The notes under the pieces are model-generated. The model was not told the DNA's origin. It ran no database searches and saw nothing but the letters and a program-made list of their open reading frames with translations. From Rhodamnia argentea (Eukaryota > Streptophyta > Magnoliopsida > Myrtales > Myrtaceae): 64,000 nt of DNA. Both the position numbers and the translations under genes were made by a program. Below, one piece after another: positions 11,073 through 22,460 of this stretch. Numbering within the stretch: position 1 is the stretch's first letter; each line of letters starts with the position of its first letter. Where the stretch lies: contig NC_063150.1 in assembly GCF_020921035.1 (NCBI RefSeq), positions 22,801,826-22,865,825 on the forward strand, given 5' to 3'.

Positions 11073-12233
11073 TAAGGCATGTTTGATAACATTTCTATTT
11101 CTCTATTTTTAAATTTATTTGTGTACGTCGGTTTATTTTTCTATTCTCGAAACAAATCGGTGGCTAGGAAATAGATTGGAACCGAAACAAAAAGTGATTT
11201 TTTTTATTTTTTTCTGGAGAATCAAAAAAGAAATAAGGTCATTTTAGAAAAATAAACTTAGCGTAACCCAACCCGACTCGTATATACCTAAGTCATTTGG
11301 TCAATTGGGCCGATTTTGGTGCATTATTTATTATTTTTTTAGAAGACCATTTATACTTTTAGCTTACTTAGTATAGTTGTCATCAAACTAATGTCAAGAT
11401 ATAATCAAAATAATCGATTTATTTCTTTTTAATTTCTACGTTAAAAATTTTCTTTTAGCACCCTTGGATATATTTTACAGAAGACGCATAGGAAAATTCG
11501 TATGCAACATGAAAGAATTGACAACAATGGAAGAATGCTTAAATTCATATACGAATGCTTTGTATCTACATATATGAATTATGTTAATACTTGAGTTTTA
11601 TTAAGTCCCATCTTTTGTTTATCGAAGGTGGGTGTGGCGGGAATCAACGAAAAGGGCGGAGTTATATATTATTAATTTTTGGATTGAATCTTTAAATGTT
11701 GTCTTTTGATTAATTATGATGGTTTTTTTTAGAATTCTTGGGAATGCAGGTGAAAAGGGAAGAAGAATAAGTGAAAACAAAAATGACCTGAACCGGCCCA
11801 ATTTGACTCGAATCATCGAACTACCCGAAATCATTTACTCATTACTCGGCACAACCCGACCTGAACCCAAAACCCCATAAACTTTCCAGTTCGATAGGGC
11901 TGGCTTCGGTACTTTTGACACCACTACTAATTATTACGTTGGATTTTTTGATGTCATCTTAGAATATCTTGACTAGTTAGATTCTGACAAAACTCTATTT
12001 TTATCCAAACATAAATTGTTAAACTTTTTTATAATGAGATGAAAAAATTGGGAATAGCAATTTTTAGGTCTTACCAAACACACTTCTGTTCTTTTTCTAT
12101 TCTCGGAATAAAAATTTTATATAGTTACCAAACGCATTCTTCTGCTCATAAATTCGTCTTGAGAATTTAAAAAAAAAACATTTTTGAACAGAAATTGTTC
12201 TCGAAAAAAGAAATATTACCACACGCACCCTTA
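11073..12233. mobile_element. Non-autonomous TIR element 2
   Basis: The left end TAAGGCATGTTTGATAACATT is mirrored by an inverted right end, TAAGGGTGCGTGTGGTAATATT (read on the minus strand from 12233). Both arms contain the 'gttaccaaacgcattct' family words shared with its neighbours. There is no coding capacity. Superfamily is uncertain because no clear target-site duplication is visible. Confidence 0.55.
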
Positions 12234-12392
12234 CCTTAAATGCCACTGGCGATAAATTTGGGCCGAAGGTCTTACGTAGCTTTTTAAATTATTCTTTGGA
12301 TTTGGACGCGTCTTTTTTAAACAAATTGACGTCCAAGGTGGAAATTTTTTTTGTCCAAATTGGCAAAGTGAACAGAACAAGTAGCTTTCTTT

Positions 12393-12394
<2 letters not shown>

Positions 12395-12445
<51 letters not shown>
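12395..12445. repeat. (CT)n microsatellite
   Basis: About 25 uninterrupted CT units. It lies in the short gap between two TIR elements. A minus-strand frame across it only encodes Arg-Glu repeats. Confidence 0.97.
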
Positions 12446-12448
<3 letters not shown>

Positions 12449-12508
12449 GAGAGCTAAAAGAGCAACACTTTGTTTTCACAATAGAGAAATAAAGGACTGT
12501 CTCAACGG

Positions 12509-13113
12509 GTCTATTTGGCAATGATTCTAATCCGGCAAAGTAATTCTGATTCGAGTAATATTTTCTTATTCTGTTCCCTAGATGATTTTAGAAAATTAAA
12601 ACATAACTGCACAATAACAAAAATGCGCTTGGTAATCGTATAAAATTTTTGTTCTCAAGAACAACTAGGTGGTGAACTCTTTTTAAAATTTTTTTAAAAT
12701 TCCACCCATTTTTAGATTTTTAAAATTTTTAAAGTTTTTTGCATTTTTTTAAATTTTTAAATTTTCCCTTTCATGAATTTTTTTTAACTTTTTTGTTAAA
12801 TTTTAAAGCTTATTTTTAAATTTTAAAAAATTAGTTGTTAGTAAATTGTCAAATCTAATTTAATTTTTTTTTAAAGTTCGGAAGTCCACGTGGACTTAAT
12901 CTTTTCAAAAGAACTTAGACATTGTTCTTTTTTATGATTCTCCAAAGTGATTCTTTTTTCCATAATTAAGTTTTTTTATTCTTATTTTTGCTTCAAAACT
13001 GTTTTTGAGAACATAATCAAAATCAAAATCATTTACATTACCAAACATGCCTTTGATCATTTTTGTTTTGAAAAACAGAATCGTAGAATCGGAATCGTTG
13101 CCAAATAAACCCT
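12509..13113. mobile_element. Non-autonomous TIR element 3 (MITE, ~0.6 kb)
   Basis: The left end GGGTCTATTTGGCAATGATTC is answered at 13113 by the inverted end GGGTTTATTTGGCAACGATTC. Further homologous arm sequence follows inward: 'gattctgat', and 'gagaac' or 'gttctc' blocks beside 'accaaacatgcc'. The interior at 12680-12900 is built of near-homopolymeric TTTTTAAA runs. No coding frame is present. Confidence 0.7.
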
Positions 13114-14689
13114 AATTCACCTTCATAATGCTCTAGTTCTCATTCGCCGTAGTTCGGGGCGACGAAATCGGAAGCATGGGCGAAGAAGTACCTCGTTCTT
13201 CGAGCTTGGAGGGGGAAGAGGTGGCCTTGCAGTGAAGTGGAGACCATGAGTGGATGATTGAACACACAGTGATGATGAAGACAAGGCCGGCAAGAACCAT
13301 CGATCGAATCCACATCCTCACGGAACCTCAAATGAGATCTTGAATATTGTGACATAGCCGATGGATGGTACGCGCTCGACCACCCCTTCTTCAACAACCA
13401 TGGGAAGTTTTTACATAATGTTTCTCTGATTGTCTGCTTCAAGAATCACCTTGCATTAGAACACCGATCACTTTCAATGACTTGGAATATGCATTTTTGG
13501 GGATCTCGCCGCTCTCGTATGCAGTAATTTAGCCCTAATTAAGTCAATTCGGGGGAAAAAAAAAGGGGCAAACCATGTCATTTGATATTGATTGAAATTC
13601 TCCAGAGAAGCCACAAAATAACCAATATATAATAAATGATACCTTGTGGTATTTATGACATCATTAATCGAAGTTAAGACTTAAGTGATTATTTTTCTAT
13701 TAAATTGGTCCGTCAAAAGTTTTCACTCTAAAGTGAATGCGGTACTAAAGATACAATTTTGCAGCTAAGTTTGTGAGTTGCTTATCTCTATGGCTGCGGA
13801 AAGCTGTCCAATATCGGTTTCGTTAAGAGCCACAAAAAAGTCCAAGGGCTCCTCTTTAAGGTCCATTTAGGCCGATATGGAGCAAACAAGCCATCCGCCG
13901 TCAAGTCCCTCGAAGGTCTATGTGAGCCAGGAGAAAGCCTCAAAGGCCCGTCAAAGCTTCACACAGTGTGGCTCCCTTGAACCGAGAAAAGATTGAACTA
14001 GAACAAAGGTTAATTGTGCTCAAAATAGCCAAGAAATCCCTAATCGAATCGAAGTACATGTGCGAAAACAAGGTGCCTTTCCGGGTATGCCCGGTGAGCG
14101 ACGCTCCGGAGGCCGCCTTTTGAGGTGCATCGGATAAGCTAGCTCTTGAGGCGGACCTTAAGATTGCTTTCTGATGCACATGGTATTACATATGCCATCT
14201 TCCATGGCACATTTGAATTGCCTTTGGAGGGTGCATTGTCACGAGTCCGTCTTTCGGTGCGGAATTTGAAAATGGACCCTTTTTTTTTAAGATTTCGTTT
14301 GTTTAGCGAAACATAAACTATTTGAAAAATACATTTGTAAAAAAGATTACTTGTATCGCTTACAAAATTGAATGAACAAAAAAATCATTTCATCATTCAC
14401 GAGAATTTTTAGACATATATTATTATTTATAATGAAATCATTTTTCATTTACTAATAAATTTAAGCAATACAAGCGATCATATAAAAAAATTATCTTTTA
14501 CAAAGTAAATGGAGCCTAAGTTGCTTTTCGAGAATCAGAGCACAAGATCCCCTCTCTGATTCCCCTTCGGATGGACAAGGTATCGCGAGTCACCATTTGA
14601 GATTGGCATCCGTATATATTGTCATTATCCATATCCCTTCTTTTATGCAGGAAAAAAACTTCTTGAAAAATAGAATAGAGAGGGGCAGG
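13114..14689. other. Gene-poor stretch with a small putative membrane-peptide frame
   Basis: A minus-strand frame at 13133-13321 encodes 62 residues with one hydrophobic segment (SMVLAGLVFIITVCSIIH). I recognise no family, and an overlapping frame at 13140-13442 is equally open. A less AT-rich patch at about 13760-14210 shows no recognisable domain in any frame. Otherwise I see nothing. Confidence 0.25.
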
Positions 14690-15115
14690 AAAAAAAAAAG
14701 ATAATTATTCTGCTTCTTTATAATATTTTTATTTTTCTGTTCTTGAAAACATGTTTGGAATAGAAATTCGTTTGGTAAAACAATTTTATTATCTAGTTTT
14801 GGTATAATTTTTCATCTCAAAAATAGGTTTGAAACAGAAATGAGAAGTAAAAATCTTCTACTACTTTCTATTTCTGGAACAAAAACAAAAACAAAAATTC
14901 TTCTCATATTTCTCTCCCTCTCTCTTGCGTCCCTTTTGTCGGCTGCCGACCACCGGCCGAGGCCCGGTGGCCAGCCACCGTAGAATTTTATTATTATTAT
15001 CAAATGAATTTTTGTTCCAAGAATAGAAATATTGTGTCGTTATCAAATGTGTCTCTTTGCTCAGAAACTCGTCCAAAGAATAGGAAAAAAAAAAGCTATT
15101 TATGGCCAACCATAG
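14690..15115. repeat. Fold-back element with a GC-rich core
   Basis: AT-rich arms carry 'ggaatagaaattcgtttggtaa' (left) and the inverted 'agaatagaaatattgtgtcgttatcaaatg' (right). They flank a GC-rich core at about 14937-14982 with the mirror-like words CCACCGGCC / GGCCCGGTGG. The arms share words with the elements at 9.6-13.1 kb. Exact ends are uncertain. Confidence 0.5.
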
Positions 15116-15825
15116 ATCCTCAAAATAAAATGGTTAACATTCGCGCGTTTAGAAACTAAAACAATCATCACCCATTTGACTTCTTTCAACAGCAAAAAGC
15201 AAGACCAGCATTGGACACGGTCCTAAACCAGTTATGCCCTAAACTAATTATATCCTTTCGGATATTGCTGCATAAAATCGCCATCATCCTGCATGGCGTG
15301 CTAACATGAATGACTTTACTCGAAAAGATGTCCTACATATACCATCACATCAGCGATTTCTTGCAGCAATTAACCGAAATGATTACATTGAAATTTTGCG
15401 CAAAAGTTTATGATGTATTGGCAAATTTAAAAAGTTTAGGACTAAATTGGCATCCGTACAATAATTTTAAGACGAAATTAGTAATTTTACTATTTGCTAT
15501 CTTTAGATGATTGTTAACGTGAATAATCAGATAAATTACCATGAAAACTTAAAGGATTTACATGATATAGGGGCGACTTTCTACTAGGATGTCGAAACAA
15601 TATAATAAGGTTCCCTTTATCCCCAACCAAATATAATTGTCACAAAAAAAAAAAAAAAATACACGAAGATCAGACAGATAAAATCGATTAATATTTGCTG
15701 AAAAGTACTTGCAAATCAGTTCATATACATGTACGTGACATTATCGAAATCGAAGAGAATATTTATTAGTGCCTTTTATAATCATCCGCATCGGGATGTG
15801 CTAACTATGAATTTTCTCGAGTAAG
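15116..15825. other. Intergenic, nothing recognised
   Basis: AT-rich, with a 15-bp A run near 15645. Short open frames lack domains. Confidence 0.4.
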
Positions 15826-16262
15826 TATTTTTGGATAAATGACACAAATGGTACTTAAACTTTGATCCAATGTGCAATGTGGTCCATGAACTTTTAAACT
15901 TACTCAATGTGATACATGAATTTTAGCCCAATGTGCAATGTCGTCCCTGAACCTTTAATATGTTTAATGAAATCCCTGGATTTTTTTGTACATGTTCAAT
16001 TTAGTTCTTGAATTGTATGAATGTGTTCAATATTGTTCCTAAATTTGAACTAATTAAAGGACAACACTCAACATTCTCATATAATTCAAGGATTAATGAA
16101 TATGTATCAAAAGTCCAGGGACTATATTGAACAAATTAGTAATTCGGGGACGATATTACACATTGGGCTAAAGTTCAGAGATTATATTAAACAAATTTAC
16201 AAATTCCGGACCACATTACATATTGGGTCAAAATTCAGAGTCCATTCATATCATTATCCCAA
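15826..16262. repeat. Fold-back element with arms of tandem ~40-bp units (copy 1)
   Basis: The left half repeats a ~40-bp theme, 'aatgtgcaatgtggtccatgaacttt'. The right half carries the same theme inverted ('aaagttcagggac...acattgggctaaa'). Both ends carry matching 'gacacaaatgg' and 'ccatt...tcattatccc' sequence. A second copy lies at 41229-41653. An apparent frame at 16096-16305 is only the repeat unit in translation. Confidence 0.7.
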
Positions 16263-17067
16263 TATGTTAAAAATGCACCCATGTGCGATTTGTACACGCC
16301 AATAATATGGCATATGATCGATCCAATTATAGTATAAACTAATTTGGATTCTATAATTCTCTATATATAGGACTTTGGGTACCTCCCAAGTAAACAATCT
16401 GTCATATTGTATGGACTCAACTTAATTACCACTTCAGTAGTAGGTTAAAATCAGGTTAATGTAAGGAACCAATGCATAAGCATCTGATAGTACATCTTCT
16501 TCTTCTTTTTCCAAGACTCCAGTCAAGAAGAAAAAACTCCTTACGACAAAATTGAATTGCTACGTGTAAGGGGGTAAATGAAAGTGTAGTTACATTGAAA
16601 ATACCAAAAGGGCCCTGATTTTTTAGACGAATACGCCCGAAATTTCCAAATCCTATAAGACCCCTTTCTCCCGCAACTCCTTGCCCCACCCCAATTCGCC
16701 ACCTCCGACGGTGCTCGCTCCTCGCCACCGCGGCGCATGGCATTCATTGCCCCGCTTTCTCTCTCTCTCGGTTGCCGACGTCTCCCTCTCTGCATCCGTG
16801 ACAAATTGGGCCGTCCTTCACCCCGACTCGGGCCTATAATTAGTATGATTACCCAAGTCCCACGTCGGATTGGTGAAGTCTTGTGTTTAGGCTGAAAAAT
16901 AAACCAACTCTTTGTAATCGATAAATGGTGAGGTTTGATCGATTAATTGAGAGTTTGATTGAAGAAAGACTCGGACAAATCGACAAATACATATAAAGCC
17001 TGTGAGTGACCAATTATCGCAAAGTTTACTTAAGTGTTGGATATATGACAATTGGTTTTATTTCTTT
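16263..17067. other. Intergenic with a GC-richer patch
   Basis: A moderately GC-rich patch at about 16600-16810 has open frames on the minus strand with no recognisable domain. No gene is called. Confidence 0.35.
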
Positions 17068-18312
17068 GTAAGGCTCCGTTTGTTTTGCTGGGAAACATTT
17101 TCCGCATTTTATGGTTTTTGTATCACTTAGAAAAATGAGTCAATAGATTTTCCTTATCAATGACATATCTATACTTAAATTAAAGAAAATGATATCCTCT
17201 TTAAAAAATCAGAAATCATTTTCCACAATAAGATTAAATATCGGCACTTGAACCAGAAATTATGCGCTTGGGCATTGCAATGCTCGTTCCCAAGACCTTG
17301 GTAAGCGACTCGGGTCTAGAGCTCGGCTGTATCCAAAAGGGTCCATTGAGGCCAAGCCTAGGTCTGCAGAGGCCGTCCAAGACTCCGCTCGTGCATGCGT
17401 TACCAATGCCCATGCTTGAGTCCATCGAGACCAAGTCTAGGACCTTGACGTTCGTACCATGGTCCATTGATGCCAGGCCCGGGTCAATCAAGGCCCGGAG
17501 GACTAGGACCCAAGTGAACATGTTGATTCCTCAATGCCCGTGCCAAGAGATGAGCCCAAGACCTTTCTATCCGTGCTTGGGCTAGAGTTCATCCAGGCCA
17601 AGCCCAAGTCCATCGAGGTCGAGTCCAAAAACGTAATGCCCGTGCCTGGGTCTCCATAGTTCCATTGAGGCCAAGCTTGGGACCTTGATGGTCGTGCCCA
17701 TGTTTCAAGCGCCGGGGCCCATGTCTAGGAGACAAGCCCGGGTCCCTTGTGTCCAATAGAGGTCGAGCTCGCGAACTCGGTGCCTGTGCCCAAGTCTCCC
17801 TATGTACATCAAGGTTAGGCTTGAGACCCCAGTGCTCGAGCCTAGGTCTTCGCTCTTGAGCGCGAGTCCTTGATGCTCATGCCTGCGTCCATCGAGACAG
17901 GGTCCCCGGCGCTTGCTCCCGGGTTGGTTGAGGCCGGGCTTGGGATCACGATGCCGGTGCCCGACACAGGGGCACCGGGGTTTTGGCCCCGGGCTCTAGG
18001 GTCTTATGGTCAACCTCTGTGGATCCAAGATCGGTGCCCATGATTATGCAGTGGACCTAGATAATCGTGCCTAGGATGGGATCCATCGAGGCCGTACATG
18101 GGACCCTAATGCCTATGCTCAATTCCATGGCTACATATGTCTAGAAAACTCAAATCAAAATTTCCTTTTCAAGCACTAGAAAATATTTTCCAGTTCATTT
18201 TCAAATTTCAATTAAATACCGAAAAATATCATTTTCTTGGAGAAATGACTTCCTGAAATATATATATTTATAGAAAAGCAACATTTTCCTCCAAACAAAT
18301 GAGCCTAAATCT
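17068..18312. mobile_element. TIR element carrying a GC-rich tandem-repeat interior
   Basis: Left terminus TAAGGCTCCGTTTGTTTTG; inverted right terminus TAGGCTCATTTGTTTGGAGG, read from about 18305. The AT-rich arms (~150 bp) share GGAAAAT, AAAATGAT and TTTTCC words. Between them, about 17260-18130 is GC-rich and made of variants of 'gtccattgaggccaagc' alternating with 'tgcccgtgcctgggtc'. The word 'tctttg' occurs just outside both ends and may be part of a degenerate target duplication. No protein domain was seen. The element is probably non-autonomous. Confidence 0.6.
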
Positions 18313-18405
18313 TTGCATTCGTCTCTTCATTTTCACTTTTAAGCCCAAAACTCTTTCTTGTTTAGAATCATCAAAGAACACATTTCCACAAAAAATCAAG
18401 GTTCA

Positions 18406-18835
18406 ACTTTTGGTGAATCATTTTTCACTTCTTGCTTCATAAGGACGATCCATCCATAATGGTCACCACCTTTGTATAGTTACTCAAAGTACTTTTTTTG
18501 GGGGCTTGACCCGAATTTGGCTTAATAGTTACATATCGTATCAGAGAGAATCTCTCTGGTAAATGCGTGGTTCGTGAATGAACCGGACATATCCGATCTA
18601 ACGAGGGCAAGAGTGATCCTACTTTTGGTGAATCATTTTTCACTTCTTGCTTCATAAGGACGATCCATCCATAATGGTCACCACCTTTGTATAGTTACTC
18701 GTAGTACTTCTTTTGGGGCTTGACCCGAATTTGGCTTAATAGTTACATATCGTATCAGAGAGAATCTCTCTGGTAAATGCGTGGTTCGTGAATGAACCGG
18801 ACATATCCGATCTAACGAGGGCAAGAGTGATCCTA
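18406..18835. repeat. 215-bp tandem duplication
   Basis: Two adjacent copies, 18406-18620 and 18621-18835, both begin ACTTTTGGTGAATCATTTTT. They differ at only a few positions, around the T-run near 18490 and its equivalent. Sequence similarity continues past neither end. The near identity suggests a recent event. Confidence 0.95.
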
Positions 18836-20102
18836 AAGGCAAGAGGACCCGGACAAGATACGATTCCCAGTTCCTCTAGGATGGTACGGGTGGAAGGGAT
18901 GGACCGGACCACAATCGAATTGGGGGAGTATCGCCAATTCAAATGGACCATAATATTGGTGGTTTAAGTGGGGAGGAGTCTGCGACGCCCCAATTCCCGC
19001 ACCACATGGCTGAGGCCTTGTGATGTTTGTTATTCATAAGCAAGTCCACTCCCAAACCGGTCACTAGCAGCCTCTGATTTGCCAAACTACTGTTGCCCAC
19101 TTCCTTGGGATCGATCCCAAAGCATTGGACAAAACCCACACGTCTGAAAATCTCTCATTCTCCATCAAAGAGAGAAGAACATGGCGCTAGCTGCCCCTAA
19201 GGCTTAAGCTAGCGTTGTCCGATCCAAGATATGCAAATACGCCCACAGATTTCCAGGGATTTGTTCATTCTTTATGAGGAAAGTTCGCAAAGCAACACTG
19301 ACCTAACTCGGATTCACGTGATCTCACAAAAGCGTGCCCCTATGGCCATTTTAAAACCAGCACAGGCATATGCGAGTGCCCCTAATCATCAACCTCCATT
19401 CCATCATTCACTGGTACAGATATGTAAGAATTGATTCCTCATAATAGCACAAAAAAAAAAAAAAAAAACCTTTACGTTATGAAACAAGCTAGCTTAAGAA
19501 AATAATAGCCGTGAATAATGGACGCCCATCAACATGCACATGGCCCTGTTCCCTCCCCCCACACGGGGGTCATGGATCCATCATATCCTCCTCTCTTGGC
19601 CAAATAATAATTGACTAGATGAAGCAAAATAAAAATAAAAATAAATAAATAAAAGAATAATGTTCATTTAAATTGAGGAAATTAGCAGCAAGAATCTCAT
19701 GGTGATTATAAATATGTATGGAGGAATAAAACACACAACAACCGGGGCAGCGATGACAGTAGGGAATAGAACAATAGGAAAATATTGTGTCTTTAAGCAA
19801 GCCATTATAGTGAAGCCCACAAGAACAAAAAAAAAAGAACAAAGGAAAAAAACATACAAAAGTGGAAAAATGAAAAGAGAAAAAAGAAAAAGATTCAGAC
19901 AAGCTAAAGTTTATTGCCTCTTGTTCCATTACAAATCACCCACATGCTTTGATATCTATGTACGAGCTAAAAACAAATGGGAAAGTACAGAGAGGGACGG
20001 GTAAAAAGGATCACCACCCCATGGCCTTTGATCCCGTGGGAATCTCTGGCCAAACTGTTTGCCTCGGGAGGGACTTAAACTGATGAGCACATGTGGGTTT
20101 GT
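18836..20102. other. Intergenic between the tandem duplication and the IAA 3' end
   Basis: Less AT-rich at 18836-19240, with no recognisable domain in any frame. A 19-bp A run lies near 19451. The part just below 20103 should hold the 3' UTR of the minus-strand Aux/IAA gene. Confidence 0.4.
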
Positions 20103-21785
20103 TCAGCTTCTGCTCTTGCACTTCTCCATTGCTCTTGGTGCTGAACAAAAAAAAATAATTCCAGATCCCTTTGAATTAGCTTAATGATCAGATGCCTATG
20201 GTGAGATAAAAACCGGAATTTTTTTTTTTTGAAATTTGGCCGAGTAGTCGAGGAGAAAAGCTGCGTACCGAGCCCTATTGCTTCGGAACCTTTCATTATG
20301 CGCAGGCGCTTGCACGAGTCGACAAACATCCTGTGAAAGTTGGAAACAAAAGTTGAGCTCGACGAGAAAAAACCTTTTGAATTACGGATCCTTCCCCGAG
20401 AGAATGGTTTAGAGCCCGACGTTTTACGATTTCCTTTCCTACTCTTTTTTACCAGATTCCCATGCCGACCCTTGAAGATCTGATGATTCACGCATTATAA
20501 AGTTCTTTTGAAGAATGATAAATTCTTACCACTGCAAGATATTGCATTATCTGCCAAGGTTTACACTAGTATAATTCAGCAAAAGACATAGATCAATGGT
20601 ATAATACCTAGATTTCTTGGGAACTAACTTAGCAGGTAACAAGAACCTAAGATCCAACGTATTATTATTACATAATCGAATAAGGAAAGAGAAAAAAAGT
20701 ATATAAATGGCAGACATAATCTTTTGCATGTGTTGATTTTTTTCAATTCATTAGGTTCTGTTTATATGGAATTGGGACATGGGAGAGAAATACTTACTCC
20801 CATGGAACATCGCCCACCAACATCCAGTCACCGTCCTTGTCTTCATAGGTCGGCACATAATCAGAGCTGTTCAGCAGGTCCTTCAGCTTGCTCTCGTTCA
20901 TGAAGTCTATCATTCCTTGTGCACCATAGCTCCCTTCACCAAAATAAACCGACAATAATTCAGACAAAAAGAAGAAGAAAAAATCAGACGTTTGCTAAAA
21001 TAAAACCTAAAACCGATGTTTCTTACCCATGGTGAAGGAGCTGAACATTTTGCCAAGATCATCAGAGAGTTGCTTGTAGCTACTGTAGTTCTTGAGGTCG
21101 ACCTTGCGAAGATAAGGCGCTCCGTCCATGGAAACCTTCACAAATGCAGCCGTCGCCGCCGACTTCTCTTTCTCCTCCTCGGGGTCGGCGTTCTTCTGGG
21201 CTACCATCATGTTCTTCCTGTACAATCTCACCGGTGGCCAGCCCACCACCTGAGCCCTGCATGAAATCCAGTTCATAAAGAACTCGGAAGAATTAGTATG
21301 AGGAAAAAATGAACAAGTTCCGGAATTTCAGTAAGGTTTTGTATGTTTTTTAAGCGGTTAATCAAAGATATTTCGATTATAATTCAACAGGTTGAATAAC
21401 GCTCTGAAATAGCGATTACGTGTAATAAAGGGTGAGAGAGAGTTGGATTTACAAGGACCTATTCTACCTGAAAGATTACTCAAAAGAAAAGAGCATAGTA
21501 CACTCACTTGGCTGGTGGCTTTGCAGGATCTTTAGCCGGACTAGCACCGGCAAGAAGAGTCTTGTCCTGACTCTTCATGGCCTCTTTGAGATCCGCCACG
21601 GACAGAGCGTCCTTGGCCTGAAGGTTGAGCTTGAGATCCACCACGGTCTCGGAGAACCCTCTCTTCCCAGTGGCCCTCGGAGCCTCCACCTCTGCCCCGC
21701 CGCTGCCGCCACCACCGCCGGGCAAGCCGAGGCACAGCTCGGTCTCCTTGAAGTTCATGGTGACGCCACCGAGCAAGCCGGCCAT
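20103..21785 (-). CDS. Aux/IAA transcriptional repressor, IAA7/14/16/17-like
   Basis: Five exons: 21508-21785, 21027-21256, 20798-20933, 20269-20330 and 20103-20140. All have GT-AG junctions in consistent phase and give 247 residues. Domain I is an EAR-type ELCLGLP at 16-22. Domain II is the degron VGWPPVR at 97-103, read by TIR1/AFB with auxin. The C-terminal PB1 (domains III/IV) has the basic [16 protein letters not shown] with K133, and the acidic [16 protein letters not shown] around 199-214. The tail is basic ([12 protein letters not shown]). In the family these short-lived nuclear proteins repress ARF targets together with TOPLESS until auxin triggers their degradation. All key residues are intact. 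The tail and the [16 protein letters not shown] block point to the IAA7/14/16/17 clade; the exact orthologue is not decided. Confidence 0.96.
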
Positions 21786-22185
21786 CTTCTCTCCAGAGGT
21801 AATGACAAATCAAGATGGTGTTTGGAAAACCCTAGCCTTAGGATCTGCTTCTTTTCTCCTCTTCTCCTTCTTGTTTGCTTCCCTTCTTCTATTCCTTTTG
21901 GGTTATAAGAGGTAGAGAGAGAAAGAGAAAGAGAAAGAGAAAGAGAGAGAGGGAGACCCAATAATATAAATGGGGAGAGTTGTTCATAGGGAGCTGCATG
22001 TGTATGTGGTATCGAGCCCTGGCGTATCGGGTGGCGACACGTAGACGGCTCGGGATCTGTTGATCTTGGAGAATCGAACCGACTTGATTAACGTGTGGAA
22101 TATTTTAAGGAATTGATAATTTAAGCAAGTGGGAATAAAGGTCGTAGGAAGAGGGGGAGCTGTGAGCTGCCCTCCCTTGTCCCCT
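21786..22185 (-). promoter_or_regulatory. Leader and promoter of the minus-strand Aux/IAA gene
   Basis: A purine run at 21914-21955 reads as CT-rich leader in gene orientation. A TATA-like TTTATATTA (minus strand) lies at about 21962-21971, a plausible distance upstream. Farther up, CCCTTGTCCCC (plus strand, 22174-22184) contains a TGTC core and also occurs upstream of the second Aux/IAA gene. The TSS is inferred, not seen. Confidence 0.5.
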
Positions 22186-22229
22186 CCAACCTTCCTCACA
22201 GTTTCTTTGGCCTTAGTCAACAACTTTTT

Positions 22230-22460
22230 AAAATAGAGATAAGGGTATTGGAAATCTTAAAACTTCTTATAAAAGTGTAATTGAGTTTTAAAATTTTTTA
22301 AAAAATATAATTCAATTTTTAAAACTTGTCATAAAAATGTAATTGAATTCATAAAACTTTCGAAAAGTATAACCAATTCTTAAAATTTGTCAAATTGATA
22401 CAGTCAAGTCCTAAAATTTATCAATTTCATTTTTTATTTGTCAAGTTAGAGGGAGTTAAT
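22230..22460. repeat. Diverged tandem units of a 'gtaattgagttttaaaat' type
   Basis: Four to five loose repeats of 'taaaactt...aaaagtgtaattgaattt' spaced about 35-45 bp. The same theme occurs at about 38570-38645. It resembles the tandem-unit arms of the fold-back elements elsewhere in the window. Confidence 0.5.

Noticed and set aside
12231..12521. Minus-strand frame with a long Arg-Glu run
   Set aside because: Produced by translating the (CT)n microsatellite.
16096..16305. Lys/Ile/His-rich frame, with a similar one at 41512-41706
   Set aside because: Both are the tandem unit of a fold-back repeat in translation; the resemblance is from DNA repeats, not a gene family.
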